A stretch of 20,299 nt of DNA, taken from CADEFF01 sp964569315. Its GTDB lineage: Bacteria; Pseudomonadota; Alphaproteobacteria; Dongiales; Dongiaceae. Below, in pieces: positions 14,082-20,299 of the stretch. The notes below the pieces were generated by a model. It made no database searches, was not told the DNA's origin, and saw only the letters and a program-made list of their open reading frames with translations. The stretch covers positions 1 to 20,299 of the forward strand of contig CAZMUZ010000066.1 in the NCBI GenBank assembly GCA_964569315.1, given 5' to 3'. The position numbers and the translations under genes are program-made. Position 1 is the first letter of the stretch; the number at the start of each line of letters is the position of its first letter.

Positions 14082-14990
14082 TCAGGCGGCGCGGTTCGGC
14101 GCCGTCTCGTCCATGATCCAGCCGCGGAAGGCCGCGATGGCCGGATGGGCGTCGCGCGCCTTGGGCCAGACGAGGTAATAGGCGAAATCGAGCTCGAGCT
14201 CGACTTCGAACGGTTTCACCAGCCGGCCGGTGCGCAGCTCCTCCGCCACCAGCACCTGGGCCGAGAGCACCACCCCCTGCCCGTTGATCGCCGCCTCGAT
14301 GGCGATGTTCTCCGGCTGAAGATGCAGGCCGCGCGTCGGATCGACGTCGCGCACGCCTGCCGCCAGCAGCCACATGCGCCAGTTCGGCAGCACGTTGCTC
14401 TCGCCGGGCGACTCGCTGTGGATCAGGGTCTGGAAGCGGAGATCCTCCGGCCGGCGCAGCGGGTGGCGGCCCTTGAGGAGCCGCGGGCTGCAGACGGGGA
14501 ACTCGTCGGCATCCATCAGCCGCAGCGAGGCGAGGCCCGGATAGTTGCCGTTGCCGTAACGGATGCCGATGTCGATCCCCTCGGTCGCGAAATCGACGGT
14601 GCGCTCGGTCGCGTCGATGCGGATCTCGATCTCCGGATAACGCGCGCGAAACCCTTCGAGCCGCGGCACCAGCCATCGCGCGGCGAAGGTCGGCGCCGAG
14701 GTGACGCGCAGCAGATTGCTGCGCTCGGCGCTGCTCACCTTCGCCATGGCCTGGCCGATCCGCTCGAAGCCGTCGCGGAGCCCCGGCAGGCAGAGCTGCG
14801 CCGCATCGGTCAGCAGCAGCCGGCGGTTCATCCGGCGGAAGAGCGGCACGCCCAGCCGCTCCTCGAGCCCCTTGATCTGGTGGCTCACGGCGGCCGGCGT
14901 GACGTTCAGCTCGGCCGCGGCCTTGGCGAAGCTCAGATGCCGCGCGGCCGCCTCGAAAACCTTGAGCGCGTTCAAGGGCAAGGGCTGCAT
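14082..14990 (-). CDS. LysR-family transcriptional regulator, GcvA/AmpR type
   Basis: A 302-aa regulator. The winged helix-turn-helix at residues 5-65 (PLNALKVFEAAARHLSFAKAA, then NVTPAAVSHQIKGLEERLGVPLF) is of the GcvA/AmpR subgroup. The effector-binding periplasmic-type domain (about 92-295) shows LLRVTSAPTFAARWLVPRL, DIGIRYGNGNYPGL and AAINGQGVVL. No gcvTHP or beta-lactamase gene is nearby. The likely target is therefore the divergent small gene at 15140 and itself. A CTAAT-type palindrome starts 11 bp upstream of the ATG, where binding would also repress lysR itself. A perfect TTGACA (minus strand, 15047-15042) lies upstream but lacks a good -10 at normal spacing. The effector cannot be deduced. 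Confidence 0.93.
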   Translation of the reverse strand: MQPLPLNALKVFEAAARHLSFAKAAAELNVTPAAVSHQIKGLEERLGVPLFRRMNRRLLLTDAAQLCLPGLRDGFERIGQAMAKVSSAERSNLLRVTSAPTFAARWLVPRLEGFRARYPEIEIRIDATERTVDFATEGIDIGIRYGNGNYPGLASLRLMDADEFPVCSPRLLKGRHPLRRPEDLRFQTLIHSESPGESNVLPNWRMWLLAAGVRDVDPTRGLHLQPENIAIEAAINGQGVVLSAQVLVAEELRTGRLVKPFEVELELDFAYYLVWPKARDAHPAIAAFRGWIMDETAPNRAA

Positions 14991-15000
14991 CGATTGCCGT

Positions 15001-15021
15001 CAGATTAGATTTTCTAATCTG
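15001..15021. promoter_or_regulatory. Probable LysR (GcvA-type) operator
   Basis: A perfect inverted repeat, CAGATTAG-N5-CTAATCTG (15001-15008 and 15014-15021), contains ATTAG-N5-CTAAT, which fits the LysR T-N11-A rule. CTAAT is the element reported for GcvA binding. Its centre (15011) lies about 65 bp before the start site predicted from the plus-strand promoter at 15041-15069. That is the usual place of a LysR recognition site. It lies just 5' of the lysR start codon. Confidence 0.7.
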
Positions 15022-15040
15022 TGACATGAGGAAGGATCGT

Positions 15041-15069
15041 TTGTCAATGGCCGGATTCAGGGCGATATT
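15041..15069 (+). promoter_or_regulatory. sigma70-type promoter of the 70-aa protein gene
   Basis: TTGTCA (15041-15046), 17-bp spacer, GATATT (15064-15069); predicted start about 15076. The -35 box overlaps a perfect TTGACA on the minus strand (15047-15042), giving overlapping divergent promoter elements between the regulator and the small gene. Inferred from sequence only. Confidence 0.5.
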
Positions 15070-15079
15070 CCTCCCATCA

Positions 15080-15121
15080 GGCCGGCAGTCCCTATTAAGT
15101 TTTTCTTAATAACCGCCGGCC
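15080..15121 (+). promoter_or_regulatory. Nested inverted repeat in the leader of the 70-aa protein gene
   Basis: The inner arms TATTAAG (15093-15099) and CTTAATA (15105-15111) flank TTTTT. The outer arms GGCCGGC (15080-15086) and GCCGGCC (15115-15121) also pair, with 6-nt and 3-nt internal bulges. The whole 42-nt element falls just after the predicted transcription start and ends 8 nt before the ribosome binding site. It could be an RNA leader hairpin or a second protein-binding palindrome; its inner part has the same arm-N5-arm layout as the 15001-15021 operator. Confidence 0.55.
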
Positions 15122-15139
15122 CAACCGATGGAGAACCCT

Positions 15140-15352
15140 ATGTTCGAGAGCTTTTTCAGGAGCCTGGTCGACGGGCGGGCGATCTACGCCAATGACCGGC
15201 CGATCGCCCCGAGTGCCGCCAATGACGATCCGCTGGCCCTCGATGTGGCGGTGACGACCTACAAGCTGATCGAGAAGATCGGCGATCTCGCCGCCCGCTT
15301 CCGCCGCACCCCGGCGAACGACGCCCAGCCGCGCGCGCTCGGCTGCGGATGA
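15140..15352 (+). CDS. Small hypothetical protein (70 aa)
   Basis: I do not recognise this family. The product starts MFESFFRSLVDGRAIYANDRP, has a polar Ala/Asn/Asp segment (about 26-36), and then a probable amphipathic helix (LALDVAVTTYKLIEKIGDLAARFRR, about 36-60) with a basic end. No signal peptide or membrane segment is evident. ATG 15140 is chosen because GGAG sits 6 nt upstream; an in-frame ATG at 15128 has no ribosome binding site. It is divergent from the LysR gene, with an operator, promoter and leader hairpin between them, and a terminator-like hairpin follows its stop. That context supports a real, regulated gene. It superficially resembles the small DUF1127-type proteins found near GcvA-like regulators, but lacks their Arg-rich C-terminal motif. 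Confidence 0.65.
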   Translation: MFESFFRSLVDGRAIYANDRPIAPSAANDDPLALDVAVTTYKLIEKIGDLAARFRRTPANDAQPRALGCG

Positions 15353-15388
15353 CGCCTCGACCCCGCGCCGGGGTACAGCCTACCGAGG

Positions 15389-16591
15389 CTAGGCAATAAG
15401 GGCCGCCAGCACCGCATCGAGCCGCTGGCGGCCCTTCTTCGTGGCGACCAGCCTTGCATCGCGGCGCGCGACGAAGCCCCCCGTCTCCAGCCGCGCTAGC
15501 CGCACCGCCGGCACCGCTTCCGAAAAACCCCGCCGGCTCTCCGCCTCGATCCGCGCGATCGAGACGCCCTCTTCCAGCCGCAACCCCATCATCAGCATCT
15601 CGGCGAGACGATCCGCCGGCGCGATCGCGTCGCGCTGCCGCGTGGCGTGGCCCGCCGCCTCGACGCCGGCAAGCAAGGCTTCCGGCGCGCGATGCTGGCG
15701 CGTCGCCAGCTTCGTGCCGTCGGCGGCGGTGAGCCTGCCATGGGCGCCGGGTCCGACGCCGACATAATCGCCATAGCGCCAATAGACGAGATTGTGACGG
15801 CACTCGGCGCCGGGCCGCGCATGGTTCGAGATCTCGTAGGCCGGCATGCCGGCCGCCTCGAGACGCGCCTGCGTCGCCTCGAAGAGCGCGGCCTGGGTGC
15901 GCTCCGCGGGCATCGCGAAATCGCCGCGCGCGACGGCGCCTTCGAAGGCGGTGCCGGGCTCGATGGTGAGCTGATAGATCGAAATATGGTCGCCGGCGAG
16001 ACCGAGCGCCGCCTCGAGCTCGTCGCGCCAATCGATCACGCTCTGGCCCGGCCGCGCATAGATGAGGTCGAACGAGACGCGCGCGAATTGCCGCCGCGCG
16101 ACGCCGAGGGCTGCGCGCGCCTCGGCGGCCGAATGCTGGCGGCCGAGAAAGCGCAAGGCGTCGTCGTCGAGCGCCTGCAGCCCGACGGAGACGCGATTGA
16201 CGCCGGCGGCCGCGAAGGCGGCGAAGCGATCCGCCTCGACCGAGGTCGGATTGGCCTCGAGGGTGATCTCGATCCCGGGCGCGAACCGCCAATGGCCGCG
16301 CGCGCGCTCGATCAGCGCGGCGGTCGTCCCGGGGTCCATGAGCGACGGCGTGCCGCCGCCGAAAAAGATGCTGTCGAGCCGGCGGCCGCGGGTTTCGGCC
16401 GCATAGTGATCGAGCTCGGCGAGGAGCGCGCGGCGCCAGCGCGCGCCGTCGATCGCGGCGCGGACATGGCTGTTGAAATCGCAATAGGGGCATTTCGAGC
16501 GGCAGAAGGGCCAATGGATATAGAGCCCGAACCCGCCGGGCGTTTCGCCGCCATCCACCGCGGACACCGGTTCTGCCGCGGCGCGGATCAT
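15389..16591 (-). CDS. hemW: Radical SAM heme chaperone HemW
   Basis: A 400-aa radical-SAM protein. The cluster motif CRSKCPYCDF gives Cys30, Cys34 and Cys37 (CX3CX2C). GGGTPSL follows at about 78-84, then VNRVSVGLQALDDDALRFLGRQH, QLTIEPGTAF and the HemW-type HNLVYWRYGDYVGVGPGAH. The C-terminal HemN_C-like winged domain (LMMGLRLEEGVSIARIE onward) is present. HemW binds heme and delivers it to respiratory enzymes; older annotations as coproporphyrinogen III oxidase are probably wrong for this type. The ATG at 16591 overlaps the rdgB stop as ATGA, so it is the third gene of the rph operon. Its last codons contain an inverted repeat that may end transcription of the opposite gene. Confidence 0.94.
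   Translation of the reverse strand: MIRAAAEPVSAVDGGETPGGFGLYIHWPFCRSKCPYCDFNSHVRAAIDGARWRRALLAELDHYAAETRGRRLDSIFFGGGTPSLMDPGTTAALIERARGHWRFAPGIEITLEANPTSVEADRFAAFAAAGVNRVSVGLQALDDDALRFLGRQHSAAEARAALGVARRQFARVSFDLIYARPGQSVIDWRDELEAALGLAGDHISIYQLTIEPGTAFEGAVARGDFAMPAERTQAALFEATQARLEAAGMPAYEISNHARPGAECRHNLVYWRYGDYVGVGPGAHGRLTAADGTKLATRQHRAPEALLAGVEAAGHATRQRDAIAPADRLAEMLMMGLRLEEGVSIARIEAESRRGFSEAVPAVRLARLETGGFVARRDARLVATKKGRQRLDAVLAALIA
15400..15440 (+). terminator. Terminator-like hairpin for the 70-aa gene, inside the hemW 3' end
   Basis: Perfect 11-bp arms GGGCCGCCAGC (15400-15410) and GCTGGCGGCCC (15424-15434) with a 13-nt loop are followed on the plus strand by TTCTTC. It starts 48 nt after the stop of the small gene and lies within the last codons of hemW on the other strand. 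The T-tract is short, so strength is uncertain. Confidence 0.5.
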
Positions 16592-17718
16592 GGCGCGAAG
16601 CAGGCGCGCACGAGCTGGCGGAAGGCGTCGGCGCGGTGGCTGATGGCGTGCTTCTCGGCCGGTACCATCTCGCCGAAGCTGAGGCGCTCGCCGTCGGCGA
16701 TGAAGATCGGGTCGTAGCCGAAGCCGTTGCGCCCGCGCGGCGGGAAGGCGAGGGTGCCGTCGACGCGGCCCTCGAAGGTCTCGACATGGCCGTCGGGCCA
16801 GGCAAGCGACAGGGCCGAGACGAAGCGGGCGCGCGGCGGCTCGGGCCCCAGCGCGCCGGCCTCGCGGAGCGCCGCCTCGACCTTGCGCATGGCAAGCGCG
16901 AAATCCTTCCCGGGGCCCGCCCAGCGCGCGGAATAGATCCCGGGCGCGCCGCCGAGTGCCGCGACCGCGAGACCGGAATCGTCGGCGAGGGCAGGGACCT
17001 TCGCCCCCAGCGCCGCCGCCCGCGCCTTCAACGCCGCATTCTCGCGAAAGCTCGATCCGGTCTCCTCGGGCTCCGGCAGGCCGAGCGCGCCGGCCGCGAG
17101 GATCTGGAGCCCATAGGGCGCCAGCAGCGCCTCGATCTCGTGGAGCTTCCCCTTGTTATGGCTCGCCACCACGAGGCGCTGCCCTGCGAAGCGGCGCGCC
17201 TCCCGCAGCGTCTTCGCCAGGAAGAGGCAGGGATCCTCGGGCGACCACAGGGTCGGGAAGACCTCGAGCGGGCGGAACCCCATGGTGCGATAGAAGGCGC
17301 GGGTGGCCGCATAGGGCGCGAACTCGACCTCCGGCGCCAGCGTCTTCACGGTGAGGAACTCGATGCCTTCGCCGAGCAGCCGACGCTCGGCGGCGACGAC
17401 GAGCGCCGCGCCGACGCCGCCGCGATGATGTGCGCGGCGGATCGCCATCACATGGATCTCGGCTGCGGCCGGGCTCATCCGCCGCAGCAGGACGAAGCCG
17501 ATCGCCTCGGCGCCGTGGCTGGCGACCAGCATCGTCTCGCGCCGCGCCATCTCGACATAGTGCGCGAGCGCATCGGGGAGGCCGAACCAGTCCGGCAGCT
17601 CGTGAAGGATCGCGTCGCAGATCGCGGCGCGGCGTTCCGCCTCCGGCTCGATCGAGATCGTGAAACCGGCGCGGGGCGCGCCGGCGGCTCCCGCATCGCG
17701 GTTCTCCCGCGCGCTCAT
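16588..17718 (-). CDS. rdgB: GNAT acetyltransferase fused to RdgB/HAM1 XTP/dITP diphosphatase
   Basis: A 376-aa two-domain protein. Residues about 20-170 form a GNAT N-acetyltransferase: LPDWFGLPDALAHYVE (41-56), then HVMAIRRAHHRGGVGAALV with the acetyl-CoA loop (about 89-107), and AFYRTMGF (141-148). Residues about 178-376 are a complete RdgB: RLVVASHNKGKLHEI, ETGSSFRENAALKA, LADDSGLAVAALGG with catalytic Asp, GFGYDPIF and SHRADAF. RdgB hydrolyses XTP, dITP and ITP to monophosphates, keeping deaminated purines out of nucleic acids. No stop separates the domains, and no ATG occurs at the RdgB boundary; only GTG codons (17172, 17169) could start RdgB alone. ATG 17718 overlaps the rph stop (ATGA), and the 3' end overlaps hemW (ATGA). 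RdgB is normally a single domain of about 200 aa. Confidence 0.92.
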   Translation of the reverse strand: MSARENRDAGAAGAPRAGFTISIEPEAERRAAICDAILHELPDWFGLPDALAHYVEMARRETMLVASHGAEAIGFVLLRRMSPAAAEIHVMAIRRAHHRGGVGAALVVAAERRLLGEGIEFLTVKTLAPEVEFAPYAATRAFYRTMGFRPLEVFPTLWSPEDPCLFLAKTLREARRFAGQRLVVASHNKGKLHEIEALLAPYGLQILAAGALGLPEPEETGSSFRENAALKARAAALGAKVPALADDSGLAVAALGGAPGIYSARWAGPGKDFALAMRKVEAALREAGALGPEPPRARFVSALSLAWPDGHVETFEGRVDGTLAFPPRGRNGFGYDPIFIADGERLSFGEMVPAEKHAISHRADAFRQLVRACFAP

Positions 17719-18437
17719 CCCGTCCGGGCGAGGGCGCCGCGCTGCAGCTCGACGAGGGTCGCGATGCCGCTGCGCGCGAGCCCGAAAAGCTGCGCGAAAT
17801 CCTCCGCCGAGAACGGCTTCTGCTCCGCCGTGCCCTGGATCTCGACGATCTCGCCCTTGCCGGTCAGCACGAAATTCGCGTCGGCCTCCGCGTTCGAATC
17901 CTCGGCATAGTCGAGATCGAGCACCGGCTTGCCGCGATAGAGCCCGCAGGAGATCGCCGCGACATGGTCCTTGAGCGGCACGGCCGGGATAGCGCCCAGC
18001 TTCTTCATGTGCTGGAAGGCGAGATGGAGTGCAACGAATCCGCCCGTGACGGCGGCGGTGCGGGTTCCGCCATCGGCCTGCAACACGTCGCAATCGATCT
18101 TGATCTGCCGTTCGCCGAAGCCGCCGAGGTCGGTCACCGCGCGGAGCGAGCGGCCGATGAGGCGCTGGATCTCCTGGGTGCGGCCACTCTGCTTGCCCCT
18201 GGCGGCCTCGCGCTCGCCGCGCTCGTTGGTGGCGCGCGGCAGCATGCCGTATTCGGCGGTCACCCAGCCGCGCCCGGTGTTGCGCAGGAAGGGCGGCACG
18301 CGCTCGTCGAGCGAGGCGAGGCACAGCACCGCCGTGTCGCCGAACCGGACGAGGCAGGAGCCTTCCGCGTATTTGTTCACCCCGGTCTCGAGGGTGATCG
18401 CGCGCAAGGCGTCGGGGGCACGGCCGGAAGGTCGCAT
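17715..18437 (-). CDS. rph: Ribonuclease PH
   Basis: A 240-aa phosphorolytic 3'-5' exoribonuclease that trims tRNA 3' ends. The typical start MRPSGRAPDALR is at 1-12. GWVTAEYGMLPRATNER and GRTQEIQRLIGRSLRA form the phosphate and RNA site. CDVLQADGGTRTAAVTGG and LDLDYAEDSNAEADANFV complete the PH core. Length fits the family (about 238). ATG 18437 is chosen on conservation; the open frame extends upstream to 18626 without family similarity and into the hrcA start. It leads the rph / GNAT-rdgB / hemW operon and is divergent from hrcA across 166 bp. Confidence 0.97.
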   Translation of the reverse strand: MRPSGRAPDALRAITLETGVNKYAEGSCLVRFGDTAVLCLASLDERVPPFLRNTGRGWVTAEYGMLPRATNERGEREAARGKQSGRTQEIQRLIGRSLRAVTDLGGFGERQIKIDCDVLQADGGTRTAAVTGGFVALHLAFQHMKKLGAIPAVPLKDHVAAISCGLYRGKPVLDLDYAEDSNAEADANFVLTGKGEIVEIQGTAEQKPFSAEDFAQLFGLARSGIATLVELQRGALARTG

Positions 18438-18549
18438 GCAGAAGGCTCGCCGATGAATTGCCGATGGGTGGGCGACATTACGCCGGCCCCGCCGCCGGGG
18501 TCCAGCTTCATGGGGCCTTTCGGCGCGGAACAGGGGCGCCGCCCCGGCG

Positions 18550-18578
18550 TTGACGCTCCGGGGGGTCGTTACTAGATT
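18550..18578 (+). promoter_or_regulatory. sigma70-type promoter of hrcA-grpE
   Basis: TTGACG (18550-18555), 17-bp spacer, TAGATT (18573-18578). The predicted start is near 18585, leaving a leader of about 19 nt with AGGAAG before the hrcA ATG. No CIRCE palindrome (TTAGCACTC-N9-GAGTGCTAA) is visible around it, so HrcA autoregulation is not supported here. Confidence 0.6.
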
Positions 18579-18603
18579 CAGGCTCGGTTCAGGAAGATCG
18601 TCG

Positions 18604-19716
18604 ATGACCAGTCGCATCCAGCCCATCCGCGCGCTCGGCCCGGCCGCCCGTCCCGATCTCGGGGTGGGCGAGCTCAGCCAGCGTTCGCGCGAGATCTTCC
18701 GGCATATCGTCGACGCCTATGTCGAGAGCGGCGAGCCGGTCGGCTCGCGCACCATCTCGCGCCGGCTCGGCATGCGGCTCTCGCCGGCGACGATCCGCAA
18801 CATCATGGCCGACCTCGAGGCGGCGGGGCTGCTCTATGCGCCGCACCCCTCGGCCGGCCGCATGCCGACGGACGCGGGCCTCAGCATGTTCGTGAACGGG
18901 CTCCTCGAAGTGGGCCGGCTCACCGAGGACGAGCGGCGCACCATCGACGGCCAGACCGCGGCCGACGGACGCAGCCTGCCGGACCTGCTGGAGCAGGCGA
19001 CCGCGATGCTCTCCGGCCTCTCGCACTGCGCCGGCCTCGTGGTGGCGCCGAAGACCGAACGGCCGTTGAAACACATCGAATTCGTGCATCTCGGGCCCGG
19101 CCGCGCGCTCGCCGTGCTGGTGACCCAGGACGGTCTCGTCGAGAACCGCATCCTCGACGTGCCGATGGGCCTGCCGGCCTCCTCGCTGATCGAGGCCAGC
19201 AACTATCTCGCGGCGAAGCTGGTCGGGCGCAGCCTGCAGGAGGCGCGGTCCGAGGTGATCGCCGAGATCGAAAGCCAGCGCGCCGAGCTCGACCGGCTGG
19301 CGCAGCAGGTGGTGGCGGCAGGGCTCGCGAGCTGGTCCGGCGACAGCAAGGGCGGGGCGCTCATCATCCGCGGCCGCGCGAACCTGCTCGACGACGTGAC
19401 CGAGCTCGCCGACCTGGAGCGGGTGCGGATGCTGTTCCAGGCGCTCGAGACCAAGGAATCGCTCGCGCGGCTGCTCGAGGCGGCCGACCGGGCGGAGGGC
19501 GTGCAGATCTTCATCGGCGCCCAGAACGACCTCTTCGCCATGACCGGTTGCTCGGTCGTGATCGCACCCTATCGCGATTCCGAGGAGCGTATCGTCGGGG
19601 CGATCGGCGTGATCGGCCCCACCCGAATCAACTATGCGCGGATCATCCCGATGGTCGATTACACGGCCCAGATGATCGGCCGCGTGATCGGCTCCGCCGG
19701 CACCCGGCTCGGCTAG
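18604..19716 (+). CDS. hrcA: Heat-inducible transcription repressor HrcA
   Basis: A 370-aa repressor that binds CIRCE operators and controls groESL-type heat-shock genes, with GroEL as its co-factor. The N-terminal winged helix (about 22-92) reads ELSQRSREIFRHIVDAYVESG, GSRTISRRL and LSPATIRNIMADLEAAGLL, then HPSAGRMPTDAG. The inserted GAF-like and dimerisation domains follow, with the C-terminal GCSVVIAPY and GAIGVIGPTRINYARIIPMVDY typical of the family. ATG 18604 has AGGAAG 8 nt upstream; an earlier in-frame ATG (18550) coincides with the -35 box and is rejected. grpE starts 26 bp downstream, so the two are co-transcribed. Confidence 0.97.
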   Translation: MTSRIQPIRALGPAARPDLGVGELSQRSREIFRHIVDAYVESGEPVGSRTISRRLGMRLSPATIRNIMADLEAAGLLYAPHPSAGRMPTDAGLSMFVNGLLEVGRLTEDERRTIDGQTAADGRSLPDLLEQATAMLSGLSHCAGLVVAPKTERPLKHIEFVHLGPGRALAVLVTQDGLVENRILDVPMGLPASSLIEASNYLAAKLVGRSLQEARSEVIAEIESQRAELDRLAQQVVAAGLASWSGDSKGGALIIRGRANLLDDVTELADLERVRMLFQALETKESLARLLEAADRAEGVQIFIGAQNDLFAMTGCSVVIAPYRDSEERIVGAIGVIGPTRINYARIIPMVDYTAQMIGRVIGSAGTRLG

Positions 19717-19742
19717 CGCATTCAGGCCTGCAAGGAAACGTC

Positions 19743-20299
19743 ATGACGGACGAAAAGCGCGACAACGGCGCCGAGGCGCCGATCGAAGAGCCATCGGATA
19801 TGGCTGCCGCCAACGACAGAACGACGCCGGATCCGCTGACCGAGGCGCTGGCCGAGGCTGCGCGGCTCAAGGACCAGCTTCTGCGGGCGCTCGCCGAGAC
19901 GGAGAATCTCCGCCGCCGCAACCAGCGCGACCGCGAGGACGCGCTCAAGTTCGCCGCGACCGAATTCGCCAGGGAGATGTTGCCGGTGGCCGACAATCTC
20001 GGCCGCGCGCTCGACGCCATTCCGGCGGGCGCCGCCGACCTCGATCCGGCCCTGAAGGCGCTGCAGGAAGGCGTTGCCGCCACCGCGCGCCAGCTCGAGG
20101 CCGCATTCGAGCGCCAGGGCATCCGCCGCATCGATCCGATGGGCCAGAAGTTCGACAGCAACCTGCATCAGGCGATGTTCGAGGTGCCGGGAAGCGGCCA
20201 GCCCACCGGCACGGTGGTCCAGGTGCTGCAGCCGGGCTATGTGCTGAACGACCGGCTGCTGCGGGCGGCGATGGTCGGGGTGGCGAAGGCCGAGCCGAA
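19743..20299 (+). CDS. grpE: GrpE nucleotide-exchange factor (3' end beyond window)
   Basis: 185 codons of GrpE, the co-chaperone that releases ADP from DnaK. An acidic, disordered start (1-30) precedes the long dimerising helix (about 35-90, including RALAETENLRRRNQRDRED). The beta-wing domain follows, with the signature MGQKFDSNLHQAMFEVPG and GTVVQVLQPGYVLNDRLLRAAMVGVAK (about 155-182). Only the last few residues appear to be missing. AAGGA lies about 7 nt before the ATG at 19743. No stop is reached by 20299; dnaK often follows in related genomes but is not visible here. Confidence 0.96.
   Translation, partial: MTDEKRDNGAEAPIEEPSDMAAANDRTTPDPLTEALAEAARLKDQLLRALAETENLRRRNQRDREDALKFAATEFAREMLPVADNLGRALDAIPAGAADLDPALKALQEGVAATARQLEAAFERQGIRRIDPMGQKFDSNLHQAMFEVPGSGQPTGTVVQVLQPGYVLNDRLLRAAMVGVAKAEP

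Noticed and set aside
17151..17209. Separate start for rdgB (stand-alone gene)
   Set aside because: A GGGAGG motif is near, but no ATG, GTG or TTG lies at proper distance; only GTG codons at 17172/17169, with weak signals. The fused reading is simpler, though not proven.
18438..18603. CIRCE operator in front of hrcA
   Set aside because: No TTAGCACTC...GAGTGCTAA palindrome is present in the rph-hrcA gap.
1..20299. Defence system, prophage or integrative element
   Set aside because: No integrase, transposase, tRNA junction, toxin-antitoxin or defence-domain gene can be read anywhere in the window.

Overview
The window looks like chromosomal DNA of a GC-rich alphaproteobacterium. Support comes from the gene sets rph/rdgB/hemW opposite hrcA/grpE, and rsmI/yraN/gshB opposite an lpoA-like gene, plus strong third-position GC bias in every gene. 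A Rhodospirillales-like or Rhizobiales-like member fits best, but this rests on gene order and protein style, not on a phylogeny. There are no RNA genes, CRISPR arrays, insertion sequences or phage genes. Almost all the DNA is coding, and no gene-free stretch exceeds about 265 bp.

Region 1 (about 1-7810) looks like a polyamine island, all on the minus strand. A PotABCD-type spermidine/putrescine ABC transporter (potA, potB, potC, potD; 7558 down to 3414) ends at a strong intrinsic terminator. Downstream, past an approximately 106-bp dispersed-type palindromic repeat, lie two paralogous acetylpolyamine amidohydrolases (class II HDAC fold) and a kappa-GST/2-hydroxychromene-2-carboxylate isomerase-like protein. 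The inferred logic is that PotABCD imports polyamines or acetylpolyamines and the two zinc amidohydrolases deacetylate them. The left edge holds only the possible first codons of another minus-strand gene and its AT-rich promoter.

Region 2 (7811-14061) starts with an EamA-type exporter (plus strand). It is followed by a minus-strand cell-envelope and housekeeping run, read from 12850 down to 8815: rsmI, yraN, a dual-BON lipoprotein (DolP-like), a SirB1-like protein and gshB. Facing rsmI, with overlapping 5' ends, is an LpoA-like lipoprotein gene. The set rsmI/lpoA/yraN/dolP is the same neighbourhood as E. coli yraL-yraM-yraN-yraP, but yraN and dolP sit on the rsmI side.

Region 3 (14082-15440) is a GcvA/AmpR-type LysR regulator divergent from an unrecognised 70-aa protein. 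The 149-bp gap holds two inverted repeats and a good sigma70-type promoter. One repeat is a CTAAT-type operator centred about 65 bp upstream of the predicted transcription start.

Region 4 (15389-20299) is the rph / GNAT-rdgB / hemW operon (minus strand), linked by ATGA overlaps at both junctions, divergent from hrcA-grpE (plus strand; grpE runs off the right edge). The rdgB gene is fused in frame to an N-terminal GNAT acetyltransferase domain.

No wholly new multi-gene system is evident. The items most worth follow-up are the GNAT-RdgB fusion, the LysR/small-protein intergenic region, and the acetylpolyamine island.
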